Assembly: GCF_900104585.1 (NCBI RefSeq)
Contig: NZ_FNVX01000004.1
Span: 744,001-808,000, forward strand
Direction: 5' to 3'
Length of the DNA: 64,000 nucleotides
Source of the DNA: Bacteroides ihuae
GTDB lineage: Bacteria > Bacteroidota > Bacteroidia > Bacteroidales > Bacteroidaceae
This document shows positions 9,453 through 19,144 of the stretch, one piece after another (positions within the stretch are counted from its first letter, which is position 1; each line of letters opens with the position of its first letter). The notes beneath the pieces are model-generated. The model was not told the origin of the DNA, made no database searches, and saw only the letters and a program-made list of their open reading frames with translations. The position numbers and the translations under genes were made by a program.

Positions 9453-12400
9453 ATGAAATTAGATAAATTTATAAACCGCCCGGTATTATCCACGGTTATC
9501 TCTATCCTGATTGTGATACTGGGTATACTAGGATTAGTATCGCTACCCATCACACAATACCCGGATATAGCACCGCCTACTATCGTAGTAAGTACAACGT
9601 ACTCGGGTGCTGACGCGCAGACTGTACTGAATAGTGTGATTGCTCCACTCGAGGAATCTATTAATGGTGTGGAAAACATGACCTACATGACTTCTACAGC
9701 AAGTAATAGTGGTAGTGCATCCATAACTGTTTATTTTAAACAGGGAACAGATCCTGATATGGCTGCTGTCAACGTACAGAATCGTGTTTCTTCGGCCACC
9801 AACCTATTGCCTTCCGAGGTTGTTCAGGTAGGTGTTACGACAGAAAAAAGGCAAAGCAGTATGTTGGTTATCTTCGGTGTGCACGGCGTCGATGATCGAT
9901 ACAGCGAAGCGTTCTTGCAGAACTATACCGATATCAACATCCTTCCCCTAATCAAACGTATCCCAGGTGTAGGTAGTGCTCAAGCATTTGGTGGAAGTAC
10001 CTACTCCATGCGTATCTGGCTGAAACCAGACGTGATGAAACAATACAAATTGATTCCTAGCGATGTGACTGCCGCCCTTGCCGAACAGAATATCGAAGCA
10101 GCACCGGGTCAGTTTGGTGAAAGCGGAAATCAATCGTTCCAGTATACCATGAGATACAAAGGACGTTTGAAAGAAGTTTCTGAATACGAGAATATCATTA
10201 TTAAAGCTTCTGCAAATGGAGAGATGCTTCGTTTAAAAGATGTGGCAAGAGTCCAACTGGATGCTTTAAGCTATTCGGTTAAAACAGCAGTGAACAATAC
10301 ACCGGGTGTAGTTTGTGCGGTATATCAAACAGCCGGTTCAAATGCGACTGCAATCATCAAAGACATACAGCAAACGCTAAAAAATGCAGAGAAGGATTTC
10401 CCTCCCGGAGTGAAGTGCGACGAAATGATGAACACCAACGACTTCCTTTATGCTTCCATTGAAGAGGTTATCAAAACGCTGATTGAAGCATTTTTGCTGG
10501 TATTCATTGTAGTATATATCTTCTTACAAGACTTCCGCTCGACATTGGTTCCGGCTATTGCCGTGCCGGTATCATTAATCGGAACGTTCTTCTTCCTCTA
10601 TATATTTGGATTCAGTATCAACTTGCTGACACTCTTCGCCTTAGTGCTCGCCATTGCCATAGTGGTCGATGACGCCATCGTGGTGGTGGAGGCGGTCCAT
10701 GCCAAGTTGGACCAAGGATATAAATCGGCTCGTATCGCTTCTATCGATGCGATGAGTGAAATTTCAGGTGCCATTGTATCTATTACGTTGGTAATGGCGG
10801 CAGTATTTATTCCGGTAACCTTTATGGGAGGTACATCGGGCGTATTCTATACGCAGTTTGGTATAACGCTGGCCATCGCAATCTTTATTTCTGCGCTAAA
10901 CGCATTGACATTGAGCCCGGCTTTGTGTGCTATCCTATTGAAACCTCATAAAGATGAGGAAGGTAAGAAACTAAGTGTTGTAGACCGTTTTCACCAATCA
11001 TTCAATGCCGCTTACGATGTTACATTGAACAAATACAAGAAAGGTGTTCAGTTCTTCATCAAGCGTAAATGGCTTTCTCTGGGTACAGTGGTGATAGCAA
11101 CTGCTTTACTTGCTATTCTGATGGCTAAAACGCCTACCGGACTGGTTCCAAATGAAGATACCGGAGCATTCTTTATTACAGTAAGCTGCCCTCCGGGAAG
11201 TTCATTAGAGAAAACGGAAGCTACCATGGCAGAAGTGGATAAACTATTGGCAGCAAACCCGTTGATCCAATTTAGAGCACAAATAATGGGTTATAGTTTT
11301 CTTGCGGGTCAGGGAAGTCCCTACGGAACATTTGTCTGCAGAATGAAAAACTGGTCTGAAAGAGAAGAGAAAGGACAAGATGCTAATTCTGTAATAGGTC
11401 TGCTTTATGCCCAAACCTCAACGATAAAAGATGCCCAGATTCTAATATTTGCGCCTCCTATGATTTCAGGGTTTAGTGCGACCAATGGTTTCGAGTTTAG
11501 TGTTCAAGATAAGACAGGTGGAGACGTAAACAAATTCTTTGGTATTACTCAGAATTTCTTGACCAAGTTGAAAGAACGACCTGAAATTGCGGCAGCACAA
11601 AGTACATTCGACCCGCGCTTCCCACAATATCTGGTGGATGTGGACGTGGCCAAATGTAAAAAGGCAGGTATCAGTCCTAATGATGTATTAACAACCCTTC
11701 AGGGTTACTATGGCGGCTTGTATGCATCTAACATTAATAAATACGGTAAACTTTATCGTGTTATGATTCAGGCTGATGCCAATTATCGAACCAATCCTGA
11801 GGGTCTTAAAAATATCTATTTAAGAAATGGAAGTGAAATGGCTCCTATCACTGAGTTCATGACGCTGACTAAGGTATACGGACCACAGAATATCACCCGT
11901 TTCAACATGTTTACCTCAATGGGTGTAAACGGTTCCGCTGCGGATGGATACAGTTCTGGTGATGCGATCAAGGCCATCCAAGAGGTAGCGGCAGAAACAC
12001 TTCCTACAGGTTATGGATATGAATTCGCCGGACTAACTCGTTCTGAGCAAAGTTCAAGCAACTCAACAGCAATCGTATTTGCTCTTTGTATCCTGTTTGT
12101 ATACTTCATCTTGAGTGCCCAGTACGAAAGTTACATCCTACCGCTAACGGTTATTCTTTCATTACCGTTTGGGTTGGCCGGAACATTTATTTTTGCCAAT
12201 CTCATGGGGATAGAAAACAATATATACCTCCAGATTGCGTTAATCATGTTAATAGGACTGCTCGCCAAGAATGCCATCCTGATTACAGAGTTTGCTCTTG
12301 AACGAAGGAAGACGGGAATGGGAATAACCTGGAGTGCCGTACTTGCGGCCGCTGCTCGTCTTCGCCCTATCTTGATGACCTCTCTGGCTATGATTATCGG

Positions 12401-12647
12401 ACTTATGCCGCTGATGTTTGCTTCCGGAGTTGGTGCCAACGGTAACAGTTCATTGGGTACAGGTGCCGTAGGTGGTATGTTTATAGGTATGATTTGCCAG
12501 ATATTTATCGTTCCGATACTATTCGTAATCTTTGAATCAATTCAAGAGAAAATCAAACCTCTTCATTGGGAAGATGGAGATCAGAAATCCATTAAAGCGG
12601 AACTTGAACAATATACAAACCTTCATAAAGAGGATAATAAGAAATGA
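9453..12647 (+). CDS. RND efflux pump permease (AcrB/HAE1 type)
   Basis: Proton-driven inner-membrane exporter of 1064 residues, the usual size. It shows the standard plan: one N-terminal helix (about 10-30), a large periplasmic loop, helices 2-6 (about 340-500), one helix near 540, a second periplasmic loop and helices 8-12 (about 870-1035). Helix 4 has the AIAIVVDDAIVVVEAVHA motif with the paired aspartates of the proton relay. The stop overlaps the next start by 4 bp (ATGA), indicating translational coupling. Drug or solvent specificity is not evident. Confidence 0.96.
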   Translation: MKLDKFINRPVLSTVISILIVILGILGLVSLPITQYPDIAPPTIVVSTTYSGADAQTVLNSVIAPLEESINGVENMTYMTSTASNSGSASITVYFKQGTDPDMAAVNVQNRVSSATNLLPSEVVQVGVTTEKRQSSMLVIFGVHGVDDRYSEAFLQNYTDINILPLIKRIPGVGSAQAFGGSTYSMRIWLKPDVMKQYKLIPSDVTAALAEQNIEAAPGQFGESGNQSFQYTMRYKGRLKEVSEYENIIIKASANGEMLRLKDVARVQLDALSYSVKTAVNNTPGVVCAVYQTAGSNATAIIKDIQQTLKNAEKDFPPGVKCDEMMNTNDFLYASIEEVIKTLIEAFLLVFIVVYIFLQDFRSTLVPAIAVPVSLIGTFFFLYIFGFSINLLTLFALVLAIAIVVDDAIVVVEAVHAKLDQGYKSARIASIDAMSEISGAIVSITLVMAAVFIPVTFMGGTSGVFYTQFGITLAIAIFISALNALTLSPALCAILLKPHKDEEGKKLSVVDRFHQSFNAAYDVTLNKYKKGVQFFIKRKWLSLGTVVIATALLAILMAKTPTGLVPNEDTGAFFITVSCPPGSSLEKTEATMAEVDKLLAANPLIQFRAQIMGYSFLAGQGSPYGTFVCRMKNWSEREEKGQDANSVIGLLYAQTSTIKDAQILIFAPPMISGFSATNGFEFSVQDKTGGDVNKFFGITQNFLTKLKERPEIAAAQSTFDPRFPQYLVDVDVAKCKKAGISPNDVLTTLQGYYGGLYASNINKYGKLYRVMIQADANYRTNPEGLKNIYLRNGSEMAPITEFMTLTKVYGPQNITRFNMFTSMGVNGSAADGYSSGDAIKAIQEVAAETLPTGYGYEFAGLTRSEQSSSNSTAIVFALCILFVYFILSAQYESYILPLTVILSLPFGLAGTFIFANLMGIENNIYLQIALIMLIGLLAKNAILITEFALERRKTGMGITWSAVLAAAARLRPILMTSLAMIIGLMPLMFASGVGANGNSSLGTGAVGGMFIGMICQIFIVPILFVIFESIQEKIKPLHWEDGDQKSIKAELEQYTNLHKEDNKK

Positions 12648-14023
12648 AAAAACAGATAATATTTCTGATGTGTACAACTGCTCTGTTCAGCAGTTGTCAC
12701 ATCTACAAATCATATGACCGCCCTGACATAAAGACAAGCGGATTGTATAGAGATACAGCTTCTGTCAATGACACGCTAGCGGTGAGCGATACAACTAACA
12801 TGGGAAATTTACCATGGAAAGAAGTATTCACTGATCCTAAGCTTCAATCATTGATTGAAATGGGATTGAATAACAATACTGATCTGCTGACTGCAACATT
12901 AAAAGTTAAAGAAGCGGAAGCCATGCTGACTTCAGCAAAGCTCTCTTTCTTACCTTCTTTTTCTCTTGCACCGGAAGGAACAGTATCTAGTTTTGACCAC
13001 GCTAAAGCAACTCAAACCTATACGTTGCCTGTTGTAGCAAGTTGGGAGATAGATTTGTTTGGTAAATTGCTGAATGCCGAACGTGGCCAAAAAGCAACTT
13101 TATTACAAACCAAAGCCTACCAACAAGCTGTACGTACGAAAGTGATAGCCAATATAGCTAATACCTATTATACCTTATTGATGTTAGATCGTCAGTTGGA
13201 TATTAGTACACAAACAGCCGAAAATTGGAAGCATAGCGTAGACATTACCAGAAAGTTAATGACGATCGGTGCTGTAAACGAATCGGGTATTGCCTCTACT
13301 GAAGCAAACTATTATAGTGTATTGGCTTCTCTGCCCGAACTGCGCAGACAGATTCGTGAAACGGAGAATTCTCTTTCACTGCTATTAGGACAGGTGCCAC
13401 AAACTCTTGATCGTGGTCAACTGGAGGAACAAACATTGCCTACACATTTAGCTACAGGTATTCCGGTACAGTTACTATCTAACCGTCCGGATGTAAAACA
13501 GAGCGAAATGGCGCTGGCTACGGCTTATTATACAACAAATAAAGCTCGCTCGGCTTTCTATCCAAGTCTTACCCTGACCGGAGCTTTGGGATGGACAAAC
13601 AGTGCCGGATCAGCTATTGTAAATCCGGGCAAGATGATTGCTTCTGCTGTTGGTTCACTGACGCAGCCAATCTTTGCAAAAGGAGCCTTGAGAGCTAGCT
13701 TAAAAGTGGCTAAAGCACAACAGGAAGAAGCTTTACTCAGTTTCCAATATTCCTTGCTTAGCGCAGGAAGTGAAGTGAGCAACGCATTGGTGCAATATCA
13801 ATCGGCGACAGAGAGAAGTGGATTAGAAGAAAACCAAATTAAAGCACTGGGAAGAGCTGTAGATTATACGCAACAACTATTTTCTTTAGGATCTTCAACT
13901 TATCTGGAAGTGCTTACCGCTCAGAAATCATTGCTTAGCGCCGAACTCTCAAAAGTGTCTAACGACTTCAGTCGTATGCAAGCTGTTGTGAACCTCTACT
14001 ACGCATTAGGCGGAGGAAGATAA
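12644..14023 (+). CDS. TolC/OprM-like outer-membrane efflux lipoprotein
   Basis: Outer-membrane channel of 459 residues of the NodT/OprM family. The lipobox FSSC puts the lipidated cysteine at residue 18. Two internally similar OEP repeats follow (about 60-235 and 265-455), with alternating helical hairpins and membrane strands. GYGAN-type features are replaced by PSLTLTGALGW in the second repeat. It completes the tripartite pump with the two upstream genes. Its start overlaps the permease stop. Confidence 0.93.
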   Translation: MKKQIIFLMCTTALFSSCHIYKSYDRPDIKTSGLYRDTASVNDTLAVSDTTNMGNLPWKEVFTDPKLQSLIEMGLNNNTDLLTATLKVKEAEAMLTSAKLSFLPSFSLAPEGTVSSFDHAKATQTYTLPVVASWEIDLFGKLLNAERGQKATLLQTKAYQQAVRTKVIANIANTYYTLLMLDRQLDISTQTAENWKHSVDITRKLMTIGAVNESGIASTEANYYSVLASLPELRRQIRETENSLSLLLGQVPQTLDRGQLEEQTLPTHLATGIPVQLLSNRPDVKQSEMALATAYYTTNKARSAFYPSLTLTGALGWTNSAGSAIVNPGKMIASAVGSLTQPIFAKGALRASLKVAKAQQEEALLSFQYSLLSAGSEVSNALVQYQSATERSGLEENQIKALGRAVDYTQQLFSLGSSTYLEVLTAQKSLLSAELSKVSNDFSRMQAVVNLYYALGGGR

Positions 14024-14052
14024 TGTTGAACCATAAAAAACAAGGATAAAAT

Positions 14053-14826
14053 ATGATTAGTCCACAAGCATTTGTTGATCCCAGCGCAAAGATTGGGAAA
14101 AATGTAGAGATATATCCGTTTGCCTATATCGAAAAGAATGTAGAGATTGGTGACAACTGTATCATCATGCCTTACGTAAGCATCATGAGCGGCACCCGCA
14201 TGGGCCAAGGTAACACCGTATTTCAGAATACAGTGTTAGGAGCTCAACCACAAGATTTTAATTATACAGGAGAACAAGGGGTTTTAATTATCGGACACAA
14301 CAATGTGATCCGTGAGAATGTGGTAATAAACCGCTCTACTCATTCAAAGGATAAGACCGTTTTAGGAAATAACAACACGCTCTTTGAAGGAGTTCACCTT
14401 TCACATGACAGTCAGGTAGCTGATGATTGCTCATTCGGTTATGGAGTAAAAGTTTCAGGAAACTGTACGATCGATTCACATGCCATTCTGGGTAGCCAAG
14501 TGGTAGTGCAACAAGGTGCACATGTGGCATCATGGAGCCTGGTCAGAGGTGGTTGCCGCTTTAGCAAAGATATCCCTCCATACGTAGTCGTAGCAGGTAA
14601 TCCTACTCACTACTATAGCGTTAATGAACTGGTACTATCTCAAAATGGAGTGTCTGAGCATATAGTGAAACATATAGCTAATGCATACAGACTGATCTAT
14701 CAAGGGAACACCAGTATCTTTGATGCTTTGAAGAGAATTCACGAACAAGTTCCGATGAGCGAAGAGATTGAAGAAATCATCCGTTTCGTAGAAACTTCGG
14801 AAGCAGGAAGAGGTATTATCAAGTAA
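14053..14826 (+). CDS. LpxA-like acyl-ACP--UDP-GlcNAc O-acyltransferase
   Basis: Left-handed beta-helix acyltransferase of 257 residues made of hexapeptide repeats (about residues 1-180) followed by a helical C-terminal domain (about 190-255). HLSHD aligns with the LpxA region holding the catalytic histidine, and the helical tail (ALKRIHEQ) matches LpxA rather than other hexapeptide enzymes. Expected reaction: first acyl transfer of lipid A synthesis. It lies 29 bp after the efflux channel gene and is followed by a terminator. Many Bacteroidales carry their main lpxA fused or adjacent to lpxC/fabZ, so this could be a paralogue with a different acyl acceptor or donor. Confidence 0.8.
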   Translation: MISPQAFVDPSAKIGKNVEIYPFAYIEKNVEIGDNCIIMPYVSIMSGTRMGQGNTVFQNTVLGAQPQDFNYTGEQGVLIIGHNNVIRENVVINRSTHSKDKTVLGNNNTLFEGVHLSHDSQVADDCSFGYGVKVSGNCTIDSHAILGSQVVVQQGAHVASWSLVRGGCRFSKDIPPYVVVAGNPTHYYSVNELVLSQNGVSEHIVKHIANAYRLIYQGNTSIFDALKRIHEQVPMSEEIEEIIRFVETSEAGRGIIK

Positions 14827-14848
14827 CAATTATAGTACTACAAATTAG

Positions 14849-14887
14849 AAAAAGCCAACTAATCTATCATGGATTGGTTGGCTTTTC
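14849..14887 (+). terminator. Intrinsic terminator after the LpxA-like gene
   Basis: AAAAGCCAAC pairs with GTTGGCTTTT, continued by AATC/GATT around a short loop. The T-run closes the RND-LpxA transcript, and the A-run flank may also act on the convergent gene. Confidence 0.8.
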
Positions 14888-14936
14888 TAGTTCTATAAAG
14901 AACAGTATATGGTTATGACAGGGTCTTCGTCAAAAG

Positions 14937-16268
14937 CTATTCACTCAAACTCAACAACTTAACAGCATCCACATATTGTGCAATACCTTTAGACACCATC
15001 TTTGCTTCTTTCATTGCAAGTACAACGGTTTGTGGAGTATGTACCACATCACCACCGGCAAATACTCCTTTACGAGTAGTCATGCCATAAGGTAAATCTT
15101 TTGTAATTACATAACCAACTTCATTCACTTCAATACCTAAAGAAGTAGAGACGATCCTATTAGCAGGTTTTGAGCCAACAGCTATCAGCACACGATTCAT
15201 CGGAATTAGCTTCTCGCCCTCAGGATCTTCTACCCGAATAGCTTTCAGCGTATTGTTCTCTCCAACAAATTCCAACGTATTCGTTTCCCAGAGGAAGTTT
15301 ACCCCTTCTTCTACCGCTTCATTATACTCTGTTTGCAAAGCAGGCATTTCCTCTATCGTCCGATGATAAACGACATTCACTTTTTTTGCTCCCATTCGAA
15401 TTGCAGTACGCGCTGTATCCATCGCTACGTTTCCGGCACCAATCACCGCCACCTCTTCTCCCTCTATCAGAGGCACAGCAGCACGATTAATTCCCCCGCT
15501 GTTATACAAACTAACCATACGTAAGAAGTAAGAAGATTGCAACACTCGATATAAAGTGATTCCCGGAACAGTTAATGTTTTGGGCACAGACGTACCTGAT
15601 CCTATAAAGACCGCATCAAACTCTCGCTCCAACATGGCATCTACCGTTATCTGGTCTCCCACCCGACAATCATTGATGAAAGTCACACCCAGAGCCTCTA
15701 TCTTCTTCACCTCACGGCGTACTATTTCTTTCGGCAAGCGATATTCCGGAATCCCATACATCAAGACTCCTCCCGGTTCCTTTTGCCATTCAAACACAAC
15801 CACATTAAATCCTTGGCGAGCCAGATCACCGGCAACAGTCAGCCCGGCAGGTCCAGAGCCAATCACAGCCACCTTACCTCTATTCTTAGGTACTAGCTTC
15901 TCCTTTGTTAAAAGCATGTTACTATCAAAATCAGCAATAAAACGTTCCAGCTTACCTACATTTACAGGGTTTCCCTTTTTATTGAGGATACAGTGTCCCT
16001 GGCATTGCTTTTCATGCGGGCATACCCTACCGCATATTGCAGGCAAATTACTCTTTTCATTGAGAATCTGCATTGCAGCACCAATATTACCCATAGACAA
16101 TTGATTAATAAATCCGGGGATATTATGATCTATGGGGCAACCCTGCACACACAAAGGATTCTTACAATTAAGACATCTCTTTGCTTCATTAATCGCTTCT
16201 TTTGTGGTATAGCCGATATTTACCTCTTGAAACGGAGAGGCTTTTGTTTCATTTAATTCATTATACAT
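14937..16268 (-). CDS. GltD-type NADPH-dependent oxidoreductase (glutamate synthase small-subunit family)
   Basis: Fe-S flavoprotein of 443 residues. The N-terminal domain has CLNCKNPLCVQGCP and CGRVCPHEKQCQGHC cysteine clusters (about residues 30-85). Two Rossmann folds follow, with GSGPAGLTVAG for FAD and GAGNVAMDTARTA for NADPH. The family includes GltD, archaeal homotetrameric glutamate synthase and the NfnB large subunit. No gltB or nfnA gene adjoins it, so its partner is unknown. I place the start at the ATG at 16268 rather than an upstream in-frame ATG at 16307, because a full -7 box lies at 16294-16301, inside the longer reading frame. Confidence 0.87.
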   Translation of the reverse strand: MYNELNETKASPFQEVNIGYTTKEAINEAKRCLNCKNPLCVQGCPIDHNIPGFINQLSMGNIGAAMQILNEKSNLPAICGRVCPHEKQCQGHCILNKKGNPVNVGKLERFIADFDSNMLLTKEKLVPKNRGKVAVIGSGPAGLTVAGDLARQGFNVVVFEWQKEPGGVLMYGIPEYRLPKEIVRREVKKIEALGVTFINDCRVGDQITVDAMLEREFDAVFIGSGTSVPKTLTVPGITLYRVLQSSYFLRMVSLYNSGGINRAAVPLIEGEEVAVIGAGNVAMDTARTAIRMGAKKVNVVYHRTIEEMPALQTEYNEAVEEGVNFLWETNTLEFVGENNTLKAIRVEDPEGEKLIPMNRVLIAVGSKPANRIVSTSLGIEVNEVGYVITKDLPYGMTTRKGVFAGGDVVHTPQTVVLAMKEAKMVSKGIAQYVDAVKLLSLSE

Positions 16269-16293
16269 ACTCCTTTTTGCTATGTTGAGATTG

Positions 16294-16326
16294 CAAATAT
16301 ACGACATTATGGCTCAACAATACAAA
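16294..16326 (-). promoter_or_regulatory. Complete Bacteroides-type promoter for the GltD-like gene
   Basis: On the minus strand TTTG (16323-16326) and TATATTTG (16294-16301) are separated by 21 bp, matching both -33 and -7 consensus elements. Transcription would start near 16287, which supports the shorter coding start at 16268. Confidence 0.75.
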
Positions 16327-16507
16327 TATTAGCGCTTATATATTATAAAGAAATTAAATATGTAATAATAACAAATTAATATGGTAATTCAGTAGGGTGG
16401 GTGAACTAAGTTATAATTAGCGACAAAAAGATGTGAATGTATGAAATAGATGTATACTTTTAAATTTTATCAAGTATGCAAGTGTTATACAGCAAACATG
16501 AATCTGT

Positions 16508-17626
16508 TCATTTGCTATTGCTCCTTAGAAGTTTTTGTATGACAGGACAAACCAGATCAGCATATCTCATCATCCCCAGATCTGTAAAATGGATGCCATC
16601 GACTGTAGCCTCACCATCTCCCCCCAACATATTCTTGGAATGTATCAAAATTATATTTTTCTCTCCTTTTTTCTTTAATGCACTAAATAGTTCATTCAAT
16701 GTCTGATTTTTCTTCTGCACCTCTCGCGCGATTACTTGATCAAATAATGTGTGTGTAAAAATAGGGTCTTCTATGAAAATAATCGGAGTATTGGAATGTT
16801 TATTGCGGATGATCCGATAAAAAGCTTCCATTCGCTCTTTCATTTGCTCAACAGAAGCATTAGGCACAAAATCCAAAACAAAAACACTCGCATCTACTTC
16901 TGTTATTACTTTGGCTACTTCCAAATCAAGTAAGGCATTTCCACTGAATCCTAGGTTAATACATTCTCTGTTCAATCTCCGTGATATAATATTGGTATGT
17001 GCCATACCAGGTCGTGAAGCACAACCACCCTGCAAAATGCTACTTCCATAAAAGGCAACAGGTTTATTACGAATAGGAGATTCTATCATTGGCTGCTCAA
17101 GGCTTGATAGTGAATCCACACCAATCGATAGTGATATTAAACCATCATAAAGTGGTAGATAAAGCATAAATTCCCTCTCTTTTGGCAACATATTGGCGAT
17201 GATGGTTACTTCAGTCGTTTTCCCCGTGGGACGAGCACTATTGACAAACCTCCAATAGCCTTTTTCTTCCAAACAATACAGATCGAGGCCTTTTACTCCT
17301 ACATCAGTCATATGATTCATATGATTATTCGAAAGACTTTCCCATTTCACAGCAATCTTAGTAGAAGTACTTCGGAAACGTATAGCCATTCCTGCAGAGT
17401 TACGGCTTAAAGCCCAAAGAGGAGGACGAGAAATATTCTTTAATGAATCTGGAAGCCTTTCATAATGCGCCCCAGTTTTTTCAGTTGCTTTTCCTAATAA
17501 AGGAAAATTAGAAGCATCCTGATATACGATTTGAGCACGTGTACTCAGTGCAAAAAGCAATAATACAAGTACACTCCTTGTTATTTTTCCATCTAAAAGT
17601 TTCATTATTGGTAGTATAAAATTCAT
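16508..17626 (-). CDS. Secreted SGNH hydrolase with GxDLY N-terminal domain
   Basis: Predicted exported esterase of 372 residues. A hydrophobic signal lies near residues 18-32; an internal ATG at 17605 would give a tighter signal peptide. An N-terminal beta domain carries GVKGLDLY (GxDLY family) and precedes the SGNH core: block I YGSSILQGG with the nucleophile serine, block II NLGFSGNALL, and block V DGIHFTDLG with the Asp-x-x-His pair. Such proteins remove acyl groups such as acetyl from sugars or lipids. It is the last gene of the 18-gene PUL operon, 109 bp after the acetyltransferase gene. Substrate unknown. Confidence 0.85.
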   Translation of the reverse strand: MNFILPIMKLLDGKITRSVLVLLLFALSTRAQIVYQDASNFPLLGKATEKTGAHYERLPDSLKNISRPPLWALSRNSAGMAIRFRSTSTKIAVKWESLSNNHMNHMTDVGVKGLDLYCLEEKGYWRFVNSARPTGKTTEVTIIANMLPKEREFMLYLPLYDGLISLSIGVDSLSSLEQPMIESPIRNKPVAFYGSSILQGGCASRPGMAHTNIISRRLNRECINLGFSGNALLDLEVAKVITEVDASVFVLDFVPNASVEQMKERMEAFYRIIRNKHSNTPIIFIEDPIFTHTLFDQVIAREVQKKNQTLNELFSALKKKGEKNIILIHSKNMLGGDGEATVDGIHFTDLGMMRYADLVCPVIQKLLRSNSK

Positions 17627-17735
17627 AAACTATTTTCAATTATATTAAGCTGATCCGTATCATTCTTAAATATGATAAGGTTTGATAAAGTATAAAAAAT
17701 AACGATATCAAAGTAGAAGAATGAGAACAACTTAT

Positions 17736-19142
17736 TCACGTTCTCCAAAACCATTTGATTTTCGTAAAATACATAGTTACTAGCACAGATAAAGCAGTTA
17801 ATATCACTCCTCGCAAGAATCCCATCCACGCATTGGAATTGAAATAGACAAGCAGTGAAGCAACTCCTAACAAATTAGCTACAGGCATGATAAACAGATT
17901 TCCAACAACATAAGCCATCATTGGATTTTGTCCCGACATAACTAGAAAGGTAGTACTTTTAAGACAACGAAAATAATCACAGATAATATTCAGAAGCAAT
18001 AGCGCCATAAATGCCAGCCCGGAAGTAACAAATAGATAACTGAAAGTAGCAGGGTCCTTTTTTATACCTCCTTGAAAAGGTTCAAAGCATAAACCTAGTA
18101 TGATCAGGAAGGCAGCAGATATAAATAGTCTTCTCCACAACACAATAAAGCCTGTTCCTCTGCGTAGTAACAAGATGCCAGTAACCAGCAACAATATATT
18201 CATCAACAGATTCATAAAGATAGCATGTGTGTATAGTCCTACTAAGTTTATGACGATTAGAGCTAAAGTCAAAAAAATCAGTCCAAAAGCTTTCCACTTA
18301 TTTACAGATTCAAAAGACGAAATATTTCCATCATTACTCTTTATCCATTCCAGCAGATACTCGCCAGCAATACTTCCAGGAATTACAATAAAGAGATATT
18401 GCAAATACTCAAAATGAAAAGCCCAAGGCAGAGGAGTATAATTAAATATAATCTGTGTCCAAGAGCCTTCTACCTGAGCACTCAACAATATTGCCATTAA
18501 AATAGCTAATAGACCAATTCGTACCGAACGATTATTCATTGTAAAAAGATAAATAATAGAACCAAATATAGCCATATTTGCCAGTAACAATATGATGATA
18601 TTATTGAATGCCACATCAAAAATTCGATCATCGGCATAGTGCGTTGTCAACATCATGACAACGGCCGTCGCATAAGCGATCATCTTTACACAGAGAGATT
18701 TCCATGCCGACATTTTTATAGGAATGCGCATAAACATCGGAAACAACACAATAAAACAGAGTATAGCTAACAACCATGCTCGTACATCTTCCGGATTACT
18801 GAGCACATGCGGATAAAAATGTTGGATAAAGATAGCGAAAAAAATTAGCTGCATTCCTCGCTTGACGGCTTCATATATCAATCGTAACTTTGATTCTCCT
18901 TTCTCTAACCTTTTTCCAATTGAGAAAGGAAATGCTGCTCCCATGGCAAACAAAAAAAACGGAAAAACAAGATCGACCCAAGTGATTCCTGTCAAACTAG
19001 CGTTAAAGGCTCGTTCGGGAGGCGGGGTTTGAGCATGATACATCCAACCGGGCAGTGTACGCCAGGCAACAGTTGCCGAAAGTACCATCGTGATAATGGC
19101 ATACCCTCGAAGAGCATCTAGAGCATAAGCGCGCTTATTCAT
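17736..19142 (-). CDS. Membrane acetyltransferase of the HGSNAT/DUF5009 family
   Basis: Polytopic inner-membrane protein of 468 residues with about ten hydrophobic helices. The N-terminus, ALDALRGYAI followed by WMYHAQ and VDLVFPFFLFAMG, matches the heparan-alpha-glucosaminide N-acetyltransferase family. The histidine (residue 36) corresponds to the one proposed to carry acetyl in that family. Human HGSNAT moves acetyl from cytosolic acetyl-CoA to a non-reducing terminal alpha-glucosamine across a membrane. Here it sits two genes from a GH89 alpha-N-acetylglucosaminidase, the same pair of steps as in lysosomal heparan breakdown. The family link is seen in the sequence; the acceptor is inferred. 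Confidence 0.82.
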   Translation of the reverse strand: MNKRAYALDALRGYAIITMVLSATVAWRTLPGWMYHAQTPPPERAFNASLTGITWVDLVFPFFLFAMGAAFPFSIGKRLEKGESKLRLIYEAVKRGMQLIFFAIFIQHFYPHVLSNPEDVRAWLLAILCFIVLFPMFMRIPIKMSAWKSLCVKMIAYATAVVMMLTTHYADDRIFDVAFNNIIILLLANMAIFGSIIYLFTMNNRSVRIGLLAILMAILLSAQVEGSWTQIIFNYTPLPWAFHFEYLQYLFIVIPGSIAGEYLLEWIKSNDGNISSFESVNKWKAFGLIFLTLALIVINLVGLYTHAIFMNLLMNILLLVTGILLLRRGTGFIVLWRRLFISAAFLIILGLCFEPFQGGIKKDPATFSYLFVTSGLAFMALLLLNIICDYFRCLKSTTFLVMSGQNPMMAYVVGNLFIMPVANLLGVASLLVYFNSNAWMGFLRGVILTALSVLVTMYFTKIKWFWRT

Positions 19143-19144
19143 AT

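Noticed and set aside
16269..16307. Longer start for the GltD-like protein
   Set aside because: A complete -33/-7 promoter would lie partly inside the coding sequence, and the extra residues do not resemble the family.
16380..16410. Another copy of the 11-bp word array
   Set aside because: TTCA and GGTG words occur once with poor spacing; no repeated 22-bp unit.
16491..16515. Terminator at the end of the PUL operon
   Set aside because: AGCAAA/TTTGCT stem has mismatches, overlaps the last codons, and no T-run follows on the minus strand.
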